NCBI GenBank assembly: GCA_019745505.1
Contig: JAIETE010000274.1
Span: forward strand, 1 to 34,816
Direction: 5' to 3'
From: Candidatus Obscuribacterales bacterium
GTDB taxonomy: Bacteria > Cyanobacteriota > Vampirovibrionia > Obscuribacterales > Obscuribacteraceae
Length of the DNA stretch: 34,816 nucleotides
The notes beneath the pieces were generated by a model. That model was not told the DNA's origin. It saw only the letters and a list, made by a program, of their open reading frames with translations, and did no database searches. Both the position numbers and the translations under genes were made by a program. Of this stretch, positions 14,826 through 22,859 are shown piece after piece; position 1 is the first letter of the stretch; the number at the start of each line of letters is the position of its first letter.

Positions 14826-15323
14826 TTATGCGTATGTTGTCATCTCTTCTGGAATGTCGCTTTCGTCTAGATCGATATCGAGAACATCTGTTTCCGGAAT
14901 TCTAACTATGGTGAAAGAACACTGTGCGTGCGAGGCAATGTAGAAAGAAACACTGCCTAGAATCAGCCTTTCTATTCCGGTCCGCCCGTGCGAACCCATG
15001 ACGATCATGGAAGGGCACCACTTCTCAGCAAAGGAAAGAATTTCAGCAGCAGGTGCACCGACAAGCACCTCGTATGTGACGATAAGGTCTGGGCGCCTTT
15101 TCATCAAGCGAGTTTGAATTCTAGAGAGCACTCGCCCGAAATGGAGTCTTTCATTTTGGAAAAGAGTTTCTCTTTCTTCATCTGTCCTGCCTGGTTGTCG
15201 CTGCATCGGCGCCACGACGCTGATCAGTTTTATTTCTGTGTCTTCGGGCCAATTGTGCTTCTGCGTGAATCGGCTCAGAGCCTCGCCGAACAATTCGTCC
15301 GAGATAGGTAGAAGAACTTTCAC
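14826..15323 (-). CDS. universal stress protein UspA family, single domain
   Basis: A 165-residue one-domain Usp. The N-terminal strand MKVLLPISDE carries the position normally occupied by the VAVDGSE segment. The C-terminal half has the intact nucleotide-binding signature G-S-H-G-R-T-G-I-E-R-L-I-L-G-S-V-S (G-x2-G-x9-G-S), so ATP binding is likely. A tail of about 20 acidic residues (DVLDIDLDESDIPEE) follows the domain. It leads an operon with ftsH, which suggests protein quality control under stress. Its layout closely resembles the 19227-19697 gene (both open with MKVL and share the segment W-x2-DTE). Confidence 0.93.
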   Translation of the reverse strand: MKVLLPISDELFGEALSRFTQKHNWPEDTEIKLISVVAPMQRQPGRTDEERETLFQNERLHFGRVLSRIQTRLMKRRPDLIVTYEVLVGAPAAEILSFAEKWCPSMIVMGSHGRTGIERLILGSVSFYIASHAQCSFTIVRIPETDVLDIDLDESDIPEEMTTYA

Positions 15324-15625
15324 TGCTGGCTACTCCGCTGCTGACCGCTACTTACTCGAATCTACTTTGTCGTGTCGGTGGTCGTATCGTCCGTTGGAAT
15401 GGTGCTTCGCTGGCCTGCAGTCGCTCCACTGCAAGGTCAGCGCGAAATTGCTGAAGGAATCGATAGTAATGATGGCGAAGATGATAGTCAATCCCGCCAT
15501 CTCGCCGGTGAAGGCGGAGGTGAGCCCGGCGCTCAATAAGATGCTGTCGGGCTTACTCCTCAGTTAGTCCGCCTGAGGCGGTGGGTCCGGGACTGTCCAG
15601 CAAATGCCGCGCCCCACTCGGACCC
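15324..15625. other. Intergenic stretch with two hairpins
   Basis: No gene can be supported here; a 62-codon minus-strand frame starting from TTG lacks a placed ribosome site. Two GC-rich inverted repeats lie close to the stop of the upstream membrane protein gene: GGGTCCG (15583-15589) with CGGACCC (15619-15625), and CCGCC-TGA-GGCGG (15569-15581). Neither is followed by a T tract on the minus strand. They may form the 3' end of that gene's mRNA. The remainder should hold the promoter of the UspA-ftsH operon. Confidence 0.45.
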
Positions 15626-16015
15626 TCAAGAGGCTTTCGGCAGAGCGAAAGCATTATCCTCTTGTCCTGCTTCTTCCGGTCTTTCTTCTTCCGTGCATTG
15701 CCATGCTGTTTCGCTGTCTTCTTCGTCTTCCACCAGCTCGGCACCTTCTTCGAGTCTTCCGTTGAAAACAACGTCGAAAATTCCGAAGAGGAGCATGCCT
15801 GCATTGGCTCCGACCACAGCACCGGCACTGACGGCACCGGCCAGAGCCGCTTGCGACATGGCCTGCATCAGCCATACTGCTGTGAGATAGCCACCGATTG
15901 CGGTGCCGGCGATAACTGAGATAATAAATCCTTTAAAAACGGGTTTTTCGATTGCGGTCGCAAATTCTTGTTTGAATGCTTCACTCTTCCCGTTCATATG
16001 TAGTTGAGCAAACAT
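15626..16015 (-). CDS. small Gly/Ala-rich membrane protein with acidic tail
   Basis: Unrecognised 129-residue protein. After a short polar start (MFAQLHMNGKSEAFKQEF), two membrane helices follow: residues about 27-50 (VFKGFIISVIAGTAIGGYLTAVWLM) and about 55-82 (AALAGAVSAGAVVGANAGMLLFGIF). Both are rich in small residues of the kind used for helix packing. The C-terminal third is strongly acidic (LEEGAELVEDEEDSETA and EEERPEEAGQED) and probably cytoplasmic. The ATG at 16015 is preferred because GGAG stands eight bases upstream. It is divergent from the P-type ATPase gene across about 310 bp, so a transport-related role is conceivable but not shown. Confidence 0.68.
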   Translation of the reverse strand: MFAQLHMNGKSEAFKQEFATAIEKPVFKGFIISVIAGTAIGGYLTAVWLMQAMSQAALAGAVSAGAVVGANAGMLLFGIFDVVFNGRLEEGAELVEDEEDSETAWQCTEEERPEEAGQEDNAFALPKAS

Positions 16016-16324
16016 GATCGATACTCCTCGATTTTCCTTAGCACGCGCGTCCACTGATTCTTTTCGAACGCGCCTCGGCTACGCTCTCATGGTCCCACCG
16101 CCACTGGGCGCGCCCATCGTTCCGAAGGTTGAACGCTGTTCTTAGCCCCTCTGCAGTTGCTGAGATGGGCACAGGAGTGGAGTTTTGGGGCGCAGGTATT
16201 ACGGCAATAGTCCTTTGGTATGAGTGCCTGAATTCGCATTGCTTTTGCCGACCGTAGCCCTAAGGATGATATCTATTGGACAGATTCCTCCAATACTAGT
16301 TTGGTATGCTCTGCGAGGTTTGCT
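16016..16324. promoter_or_regulatory. Divergent intergenic region before the P-type ATPase gene
   Basis: About 309 bp without a gene, between divergent starts, so it should contain both promoters. It holds a 12-bp perfect palindrome TGGGCGCGCCCA (16105-16116). It also holds three words shared with the region after ftsH: GGCTACGC (16077-16084), TGGTCCCAC (16090-16098) and GCCCTAAGGATG (16257-16268). I could not assign promoter boxes with confidence. Confidence 0.45.
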
Positions 16325-19099
16325 ATGCCGAACGGACTTGCCGACAAATTCGAACAGTTAGATGTTCCTAGTACGGTTTCCATGCCAGATAAGCTATTTC
16401 TTCTCAGTATCGATCGCGCTTCTCTGCTGCCGGCAGAAGAAGTGGTCGAAAGTCTAAAATCGGACGCCAGTCTCGGTTTGGACCCAGCCGAAGCTGCAAA
16501 GCGCTTGGCGCGATTCGGACCGAACGAGTTGGGCAAGAAAGCTCAAATCAATCCCTTTCGTCTTTTCATCAACCAGTTTCTGTCGACTGTGGTGGCTCTG
16601 CTTTTGGTGGCGGCGGGCGTTTCCGCCTTCAGTGGTGAGCACTTTCAATCCGCCGGCATTGCCCTGGCTGTCTTGATCAATGCTATTGTCGGTTTCATTA
16701 CCGAATACAAGGCGCAGGTTTCGCTGGCTGCCCTGGAAGTACTCTCCGGACCTGTGGCCCGTGTGCGCAGAGGCGGTCGTGATTTTGAAATTCCGGTTCC
16801 GGAGATTGTTCCTGGCGACATCATTATTATCGAAGAAGGTTCGCGAGTTCCGGCAGACGTAAGACTGGTGAATGCCGCGGCTCTTAGCTTCGATGAATCG
16901 ATGCTTTCGGGTGAGTCGATTCCGGTCTATAAATCCAGCGAGATGGGCGATTCGTCAGAGCAGATTACCGTGGCTTTCCAGGGTACTCTGGTCTTGAAAG
17001 GCAGAGCAAAAGGAGTTGTTGTAGCAACAGGCGCGAACACCAAGCTGGGGCAATTGGGTCATTCGCTCACGGAAATCAAAGCAAAAACAACACCTCTGCA
17101 AGATGATCTGGAAACACTTGGGCGGCAGCTGAGCATATTTACCGTCATAGTTTGTGCGGCGCTATTCTGCCTCGGGCTTCTGCACGGCGAGAAATTCTGG
17201 GAAATGGTTCAGGTGTCCATCGCCCTTGCCGTGGCGGCAATTCCTGAAGGTCTGCCGGTTGTCGCCACTCTTGCTCTGGCCTCCGGCACCAATCGAATGG
17301 TCAAGCTCGGTGCATTGATTAGAAAGCTCAGTGCAGTAGAAACGCTGGGATGCACAGAGATTATCTGCACTGATAAAACAGGAACACTGACTCAAAACCA
17401 GATGACTGTCACGGACATAGCGCTGGATGGAAGGCATCTGCAAGTATCCGGGCTTGGCTATACGCCAGAGGGCGAGTTTAGTGAGAACGATTGCGTTGTC
17501 GTACAGGAGGAACGTTCTTTCCTCAAGCCGCTGCTGACGGCTGCAGTGCTCTGCAATGATGCCAAACTGGAAAAGCATGAAGATTCTCAGTGGCATATTC
17601 ACGGAGATCCTACCGAAGGAGCACTTCTGACTGTCGGGCTGAAGGCCGGCATCGATCAGAAAGTTACAAAGGAAGAACTTCCCAGGCATAAAGAGTTTCC
17701 TTTCGAGCTCAGTCGCAAGCGGATGACAACTATCCACCAGTCGCAAGGCGGCGATTTTCTGGCCTATACGAAGGGGGCGCCGGAAACAGTCCTGGCGTTG
17801 TGCAATAACTACCTGAGCGCTGACGGACCTGTGCCCCTCGAGGATAGTCGCCGCGATTGGTTCATTGCAAAGAACCTTGAAATGGCAAGCAGAGGCTTGC
17901 GAGTGCTTGGTGTGGCGGCTCGCGATCTGAGCGGCCGAAAAATTGCCGCGCATACCGATGCAGAATCCGACATGACTTTCCTGGGTCTCATAGGTATGTC
18001 AGACCGACCCAAAGAAGGCGTCTTGGAAGCAATAGAAGAATGCAAGCGAGCCGGTATCAAAGTGCTCATGCTGACAGGCGATCAACCAGCGACGGCACTT
18101 TCGATTGCACGTGATTTGAATATTTTGAACGAGAAGGAAGGAGGCTTGAGCAAACCGGGAGAACCAGCTTCTCCGGAATCTCAGGTTATGGTCGGTCGCG
18201 ATCTGGCCTGCCTGGATGCAAATGAGATTGGTGAGCGTTTGACTCACTGTTCTGTTCTTGCAAGAGTTCAACCTGAAGCAAAACTGTCCATTGTGCGCGC
18301 ATTGCAAGCCGCCGGAAAAGTTGTTGCGATGACGGGTGACGGCATAAATGATGCGCCGGCTCTGCAGCAGTCGGACATCGGTGTCGCCATGGGGCAATCA
18401 GGCACCTCGCTGGCGAGAGAAGCGTCGGACATGGTCATAACCGACGATAATTTCCCGACCATTGTTCATGCAATTGAGCAGGGGCGAGTAATCTACACGA
18501 ATATCTCTTGTGCTGTTGCGTATTTATTGACTGCCAGCCTCGCTTCTGTGCTGACTGTAGCGGCGGCAGTAATTTTTGATACCGGTCTTCCCCTTTCGCC
18601 TCTTCAGCTCTTGTGGCTGAATCTAATAATGCACATATTTCCTGGTTTGGGGCTTGTCTTGCAGAAGGCGCGCCCAGGCATCATGCGTGAAGCTCCGCGG
18701 GGAAGAAAGCAGTTTCTCCTTGGTAAGAAAGACTATCTGCATATAGTCTTGCGTGGCGCGATCGTTTCGGTTGTGACTATCCTTGCCGCTGAGAATGCCC
18801 GCGGGCAATCGCTCGAATATACAAGAACAGTGGTGCTGGCTACGATTTCCCTCTCGCTCCTGCTTCAATCGTGGTCTTGGCTGGCATCCAAACGTCCGGC
18901 TGACGATTGGTCTTACCTCAGCAGTGGTGCCATGTACGTGAATACATTACTGGGCGTCGGTCTTTTGCTTATCGCTGTTTTTGTCGGACCGATGCAGACG
19001 ATACTGGGCACCGTTCCATTATCTGGCGCGGACTGGTCGGCGACCCTAATGTTCGCGCTCTTTTCCTTTCTTTTGACGTCGCTGGCACAAGACTACTAG
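16325..19099 (+). CDS. class II P-type cation-transporting ATPase
   Basis: Membrane ion pump of 924 residues with all core P-type signatures. These are the actuator loop MLSGES (TGES equivalent), the M4 motif AAIPEGLP, the phosphorylated D350 in CTDKTGTLTQNQ, KGAPE in the nucleotide-binding domain, and MLTGDQPATA and MTGDGINDAPAL in the P domain. The overall order, including an N-terminal cation-ATPase domain (DPAEAAKRLARFGPNEL) and about ten membrane helices, fits the Ca2+/Na+-type class II pumps. M6 reads LNLIMHIFPGLGL: N766 is kept, but the aspartate expected four residues later is H770. M5 lacks the glutamate of SERCA pumps. Ion choice is therefore uncertain. GAGG before the ATG at 16325 sets the start; a TTG at 16301 is less likely. 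A UspA gene follows after 127 bp. Confidence 0.94.
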   Translation: MPNGLADKFEQLDVPSTVSMPDKLFLLSIDRASLLPAEEVVESLKSDASLGLDPAEAAKRLARFGPNELGKKAQINPFRLFINQFLSTVVALLLVAAGVSAFSGEHFQSAGIALAVLINAIVGFITEYKAQVSLAALEVLSGPVARVRRGGRDFEIPVPEIVPGDIIIIEEGSRVPADVRLVNAAALSFDESMLSGESIPVYKSSEMGDSSEQITVAFQGTLVLKGRAKGVVVATGANTKLGQLGHSLTEIKAKTTPLQDDLETLGRQLSIFTVIVCAALFCLGLLHGEKFWEMVQVSIALAVAAIPEGLPVVATLALASGTNRMVKLGALIRKLSAVETLGCTEIICTDKTGTLTQNQMTVTDIALDGRHLQVSGLGYTPEGEFSENDCVVVQEERSFLKPLLTAAVLCNDAKLEKHEDSQWHIHGDPTEGALLTVGLKAGIDQKVTKEELPRHKEFPFELSRKRMTTIHQSQGGDFLAYTKGAPETVLALCNNYLSADGPVPLEDSRRDWFIAKNLEMASRGLRVLGVAARDLSGRKIAAHTDAESDMTFLGLIGMSDRPKEGVLEAIEECKRAGIKVLMLTGDQPATALSIARDLNILNEKEGGLSKPGEPASPESQVMVGRDLACLDANEIGERLTHCSVLARVQPEAKLSIVRALQAAGKVVAMTGDGINDAPALQQSDIGVAMGQSGTSLAREASDMVITDDNFPTIVHAIEQGRVIYTNISCAVAYLLTASLASVLTVAAAVIFDTGLPLSPLQLLWLNLIMHIFPGLGLVLQKARPGIMREAPRGRKQFLLGKKDYLHIVLRGAIVSVVTILAAENARGQSLEYTRTVVLATISLSLLLQSWSWLASKRPADDWSYLSSGAMYVNTLLGVGLLLIAVFVGPMQTILGTVPLSGADWSATLMFALFSFLLTSLAQDY

Positions 19100-19175
19100 T
19101 TGATGGTGTCTGCGGAGTAATCATTAGTCCGCCGGTATGATGCGGCGTTTGCGATTGGATGTTGGAATAGTGTAG

Positions 19176-19200
19176 TTGCCCTTTCAAGGCGACAGGGCAA
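19176..19200 (+). promoter_or_regulatory. Inverted repeat in the 5' leader of a UspA gene
   Basis: TTGCCCT (19176-19182) and AGGGCAA (19194-19200) are exact complements with an 11-base loop. They end 26 bases before the ATG of the UspA gene, just upstream of its AAGAGGA ribosome site. It may be an operator or an mRNA hairpin, or a remnant of termination after the ATPase gene; no T tract follows. Confidence 0.4.
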
Positions 19201-19226
19201 AGGCATAGATTTAAGAGGATTAACTC

Positions 19227-19697
19227 ATGAAAGTCTTGATCTCAGTTGATGAGTCCGAGTACGCCGAAGCGATAGCGCAGTTCGTAATCGGCCATCAGTG
19301 GGCACCCGATACCGAATTCACGGTCATGAGTGTGGTTGAGCCTTTGAAGGTGGGAAACATTATGGCGGTGCTGCCTGGCCCTCTGCTCGATGAGATGAGC
19401 GAGAAGCGCCGGGAAAACGCCGAAATGGTCGTTGAGAATACGGTCAGAACAATCAGTAAAATCGTATCGCGAGACAAGATTCGCAAGAGTATCGTGGAGG
19501 GCTCGCCTTCAGGAGAAATTATGAAAGAAGTGACCCTGACCAAGCCGGATATGTTGCTGATAGGCAGTCACGGCAGGCATGGAATCGACAGGATTATTTT
19601 AGGCAGCGTTTCACTTTTCCTCGTATCGCACGCTCCGTGTTCGGTGGTGGTGATAAGACTTCCTGCCGGGGGCGCTGAGCAGAAGAAAATTGCATGA
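19227..19697 (+). CDS. universal stress protein UspA family, single domain
   Basis: A 156-residue one-domain Usp with both halves intact: the N-terminal VLISVDESEYAEAIAQF and the C-terminal phosphate-binding signature G-S-H-G-R-H-G-I-D-R-I-I-L-G-S-V-S. It should bind ATP and probably dimerises. AAGAGGATTAACTC gives a good ribosome site before the ATG. It follows the P-type ATPase in the same direction and is the first of a run of four UspA genes interrupted by the resolvase-like pair. It resembles the gene at 14826-15323 and appears to be a paralogue of it. Confidence 0.95.
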   Translation: MKVLISVDESEYAEAIAQFVIGHQWAPDTEFTVMSVVEPLKVGNIMAVLPGPLLDEMSEKRRENAEMVVENTVRTISKIVSRDKIRKSIVEGSPSGEIMKEVTLTKPDMLLIGSHGRHGIDRIILGSVSLFLVSHAPCSVVVIRLPAGGAEQKKIA

Positions 19698-19804
19698 ATT
19701 GCAGATTTATTCCATTGTTCACCAATTTGAAATCATCCTCCAGTACGTGAAAATCAAGCGCAGACATTTATACGATGGTATTCAATAGTCTGGAGGGAAT
19801 CGAC

Positions 19805-20353
19805 GTGGGCAGTCAATTTGAAGCGGAAAGTCATAATTTGATGGAACACTTTTTCAAAGACAAGCACGTGCATTCGCCTAAAGTTAATCCCCGGGGGGAT
19901 CTAATCGATCGTTGCCCGTGCACCGAAAAAGACAATTCGCTTACTTCTTACTATCTCAACAGAAGCCGCAAAGAAAAGCTTGTGGTCTATGTGCGTGCAT
20001 TGGAGGAGTCTTCACTCAAAGAAAACGTCGAGATGATCAAGGCTTACTGTCAAAAACTCGGCTATCAAATCGTTGACATTTTTACCGATATCTCCGACCA
20101 TCCCTCTTTCGGTTTCAAGGCGGCGTTTGACGCTATGGAAAATGCCGACGGATTGATTACTGTCGACCTCAATCAGTTTGTAAGCAGTCATGGTGACCGA
20201 ATTCGTGAGCTTCGACCACTGATTCACCACTTCTTCTGTCGTGGCGGTAAGCATCTCATTACCATCAATGACGGAATAGATACAGGTACTGAGATCGGTC
20301 AGCAGAATGCTATAGACATCATTTCGGAGACTAGGGTGGGATTCGAAACATGA
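19805..20353 (+). CDS. resolvase-fold protein with lost catalytic residues
   Basis: A 182-residue protein. From residue 58 it follows the serine-recombinase catalytic domain: KLVVYVRALEESSLKENVEM, AYCQKLGYQIVDIFTDIS, then GLITVDLNQFVSSHGDRI and HLITINDGIDTGTEIGQ, the last matching the family EGIDTxTxxG segment. The catalytic serine of Y-x-R-x-S is replaced by L66 (Y62-V-R-A-L66). The DRLxR arginine site reads DLNQF. No DNA-binding helix-turn-helix or zinc domain follows. It therefore should not recombine DNA and may have a regulatory or protein-binding role. The GTG at 19805 is chosen because a perfect GGAGGG precedes it by about six bases; an upstream ATG at 19775 would place this ribosome site inside the gene. 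Its stop overlaps the next start (ATGA). Confidence 0.78.
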   Translation: MGSQFEAESHNLMEHFFKDKHVHSPKVNPRGDLIDRCPCTEKDNSLTSYYLNRSRKEKLVVYVRALEESSLKENVEMIKAYCQKLGYQIVDIFTDISDHPSFGFKAAFDAMENADGLITVDLNQFVSSHGDRIRELRPLIHHFFCRGGKHLITINDGIDTGTEIGQQNAIDIISETRVGFET

Positions 20354-20748
20354 CCTTGCAGTTTCCGCATGCACGTCTTTTGATTCACAATTTGCTTGCA
20401 GACGAGCATCTTTCCGGAGCTGAGGCGATTGCACGTGTGGCAGTCGAGTACGGCGTGATTCCTAAATATGATGCCGAAAATTCAGAGCTGAAAAGAGCAA
20501 TCGTCAATTGTGATTGCTGTGAGGCGGCTCACTGTGTCTTAAGTCAATACTTCAAGACACATGGCGCCAAATCGGAAGATTATCTGGAGTCAGCTTGGAA
20601 ATCGATAATTCATAGCCTGGAGCGATATAAAAATTGTGCTTACAAGAGTGGGAATGGTGGCACTGAATTGAGTTGCCAGCAGGCTTGCAGTAATCTGGCA
20701 CCGGTCGTATTCGATTTGCTGCTGCAGGAAGTTCGACGTTATTCCTGA
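20350..20748 (+). CDS. hypothetical protein coupled to the resolvase-like gene
   Basis: Unrecognised 132-residue soluble protein. Its ATG shares an ATGA overlap with the stop of the resolvase-like gene, so the two are translationally coupled and their products probably act together. A cysteine cluster IVNCDCCEAAHCVL lies near residue 55 and more cysteines near the end (ELSCQQACSN). A Cys/His metal site or redox centre is possible. The rest is predicted helical (DEHLSGAEAIARVAVEYG, YLESAWKSIIHSLERY, PVVFDLLLQEVRRY). It is embedded in the UspA run. Confidence 0.7.
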   Translation: MTLQFPHARLLIHNLLADEHLSGAEAIARVAVEYGVIPKYDAENSELKRAIVNCDCCEAAHCVLSQYFKTHGAKSEDYLESAWKSIIHSLERYKNCAYKSGNGGTELSCQQACSNLAPVVFDLLLQEVRRYS

Positions 20749-20896
20749 TGAGCTTCCCCAATAGAGTGACTCATCCTTTTGGTTGATGCGTGAAATATAT
20801 AGTCTCGAAGGTCGATACGGCGAGATTTCCTGGAGTAGAACATTGCATTGTAGAGTGTCTTGGTTTGCAGTTTTACGCAAACAGTGAAGGTGTGAA

Positions 20897-21847
20897 ATGA
20901 TTTCGACGAAAATTCTTGTCGCCATAGATGGCTCCGAATACAGCCAAAATGCCTCGCTTAGTGCATTCTGGTTAGCAAAAGCAATCAATGCCAAGATCGA
21001 ATCTGTCAATGTCGTCGATCCACGAATCGTAGATTTGTTCCTCTCCGCTGATTTTGCTGAAGACCTCGGGCTCAAACCGTCAATTGACGCATCTGCCAAG
21101 ATCATCAAGGCGCTCAAGAGAATAGGAACTGTCGTTCTCGATTTGTGGAAAGTCGATTGCAAAGAACATCTCGGTGTCGAAGCAAAAGGTTGGCTTTCTG
21201 TTGGCGACACAACTACTGAAATTTTAAAACATGGACAGGACTGCGATCTGACGGTAGTAGGACACCGCGGAGTCGGCTTCAGAGCGCATCAGCCATCTGC
21301 TACACATTTTCGAGTCGGCTCTGTTGCCGAACGTGTAGCCGTCGGAGCAAAGAAATCCGTTATGATTGCTGTGGAGCCGCCATCATCTCTGCGCTCCATT
21401 CTCGTTGCCTATGACGGCAGTGAACCTTCGAAAGGGGCCCTGCTTTTGGCAGAGCAACTCGCCATGTCCACCGGTTTGCCTCTCAAAGCAATTCATGTGG
21501 TCAAAGAAGACAGTCATGTTGCACAAGCGTCCAGCACGATTGAGCAAGGCGCTTCACTCCTGCGTCAGTACAAACCTGTTTGCACGGACGCCGGCGGAAA
21601 AGAAATCAGTGTTTCTGATAACAACGCTGCCGTCGCTGTCAAAGATAGAACCTCTTCCCTGATGGACAGTGTTTTTTCTGTAAGAGTCGGCGCTCCCGGT
21701 AAAACTATTCTGGATGAAGCGAAAAAATCCGAGGCTTTGCTTGTTCTAGGCGCATATGGATACAAAGATCCGGAAGACAACGTTCTTGGCAGTACCACAA
21801 CGCAAGTGGTTCGCTCTACAAGAACAAGCGTTTTGATTTATCGCTGA
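20897..21847 (+). CDS. tandem-domain universal stress protein
   Basis: A 316-residue protein with two Usp domains. Domain 1 (about 1-155) opens with KILVAIDGSEYSQNAS and has the signature in VVGHRGVGFRAHQPSATHFRVGSVAERV, with a longer insert than usual between the glycines. Domain 2 (about 165-316) opens with SILVAYDGSEPSKGALLLAEQL and ends LGAYGYKDPEDNVLGSTTTQVVR, retaining G-x2-G and GS. Both domains could bind nucleotide. AAGGTG precedes the ATG. It lies 31 bp upstream of the next UspA gene and probably heads a three-gene operon (20897-23398). Confidence 0.93.
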   Translation: MISTKILVAIDGSEYSQNASLSAFWLAKAINAKIESVNVVDPRIVDLFLSADFAEDLGLKPSIDASAKIIKALKRIGTVVLDLWKVDCKEHLGVEAKGWLSVGDTTTEILKHGQDCDLTVVGHRGVGFRAHQPSATHFRVGSVAERVAVGAKKSVMIAVEPPSSLRSILVAYDGSEPSKGALLLAEQLAMSTGLPLKAIHVVKEDSHVAQASSTIEQGASLLRQYKPVCTDAGGKEISVSDNNAAVAVKDRTSSLMDSVFSVRVGAPGKTILDEAKKSEALLVLGAYGYKDPEDNVLGSTTTQVVRSTRTSVLIYR

Positions 21848-21878
21848 AGTTGCGCTTATCAGCGATTTGGAGAGGAAT

Positions 21879-22859
21879 ATGTCAAAGCATTCAATACTTC
21901 TAGCCTTGAGTGGCTCCGAACAATCACGCAATGCCGCCGAAGTCGCCTGGCTATTTGCTAAGAGAATGAACGCCGAGGTAACCGGCGTGCACGTGATCGA
22001 CAAGAATAGTGTCTGGGAGCTCCTGCGCAGCGATACGCCTGGATTTGTCGGTGGTGGACAGTACATAGAGGTTTATGACCGCATAATCGAATCTCTAAAA
22101 TCATTGAGCGAGACACTCCTGCACCGGTACGAAGATCTTTCCCGGCAGGCCGGTGTTAAAGGCAAGTGTTTGGTCAAAGAAGGCAATACGATCAGTGTCC
22201 TGGCGCATGATTCTGCGCAGTTCGACATGGTGGTGGTGGGTCACATTCCCAGTCATCTGAGAAAGTTCGACAGAGAATTGAGTCGTTACATACGACACTC
22301 CGTTGCCGAAGGAGTAGCGCATGAGTCAAAAGTTCCTGTTTTGATCGTGCAGTCGGCACCCATTCCCTGGGACGCTATGACGATAGTTTCGGAAATAGAC
22401 CATGTCAATGTCGTCTACATTCGCTCATGTTTGAAATTGGCTCGAATGCTGGGTCTGAGGGCCTCGATCGAGTTCTGGGGAACAGGCGTTCGCGAAGAGT
22501 CTCCGGATTCACTCAGGCAAGATTTGATAAAAGAAATTCCGGAAGCTCTAAATAGCGAAATTGAAATCGAATACTTTTGCGGGCATTCCGCAACCGAGAG
22601 AAAAGATTTATTTCATGGCGAGGAGTTGAACCAGGCCGCATTGCTTCCTTCGGAGACTTTGTTTGTTCTGCCTACACGGGGCATTGCCAACAATCGAATT
22701 ACGGTCTTCGGTATTGAGCCGGAGGAATTCATTCGTAGCCTGTCTCTGCCGTGTCTTCTGCTCTGGCCCGAAGATCATAAATCATTCATTCTTGAGGACG
22801 TCGTGAATAAAGAAGTCAGTGCTGCAGGTGGGTCTCAAGCCGGGGGGAATAGTCGATGA
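21879..22859 (+). CDS. tandem universal stress protein with degenerate nucleotide loops
   Basis: A 326-residue two-domain Usp-like protein. It opens SILLALSGSEQSRNAAEVAW, and domain 1 ends VVVGHIPSHLRKFDRELSRYIRHSVAEGVAHESKVPVLIVQ. The usual G-x2-G-x9-G-S loop is therefore not preserved, though the SVAE helix remains. Domain 2 (from about residue 160) lacks both the VDGSE strand motif and a glycine loop; it ends with FVLPTRGIANNRITVFGIEPEEFIRSLSLPCLLLWPED. The same architecture and many identical words occur in the gene at 30366-31325. ATP binding is doubtful. The start at 21879 has GAGAGGAAT just before it. Its stop overlaps the next UspA start by four bases (ATGA). Confidence 0.9.
   Translation: MSKHSILLALSGSEQSRNAAEVAWLFAKRMNAEVTGVHVIDKNSVWELLRSDTPGFVGGGQYIEVYDRIIESLKSLSETLLHRYEDLSRQAGVKGKCLVKEGNTISVLAHDSAQFDMVVVGHIPSHLRKFDRELSRYIRHSVAEGVAHESKVPVLIVQSAPIPWDAMTIVSEIDHVNVVYIRSCLKLARMLGLRASIEFWGTGVREESPDSLRQDLIKEIPEALNSEIEIEYFCGHSATERKDLFHGEELNQAALLPSETLFVLPTRGIANNRITVFGIEPEEFIRSLSLPCLLLWPEDHKSFILEDVVNKEVSAAGGSQAGGNSR

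Noticed and set aside
15348..15536. Short minus-strand frame with a hydrophobic centre
   Set aside because: Starts at TTG without a placed ribosome site, is rich in His/Arg after the hydrophobic part, and has no recognisable family.
19805..20353. Active transposon resolvase or mobile element
   Set aside because: Catalytic serine and DRLxR residues are lost, no DNA-binding domain, no inverted repeats or transposase genes nearby.
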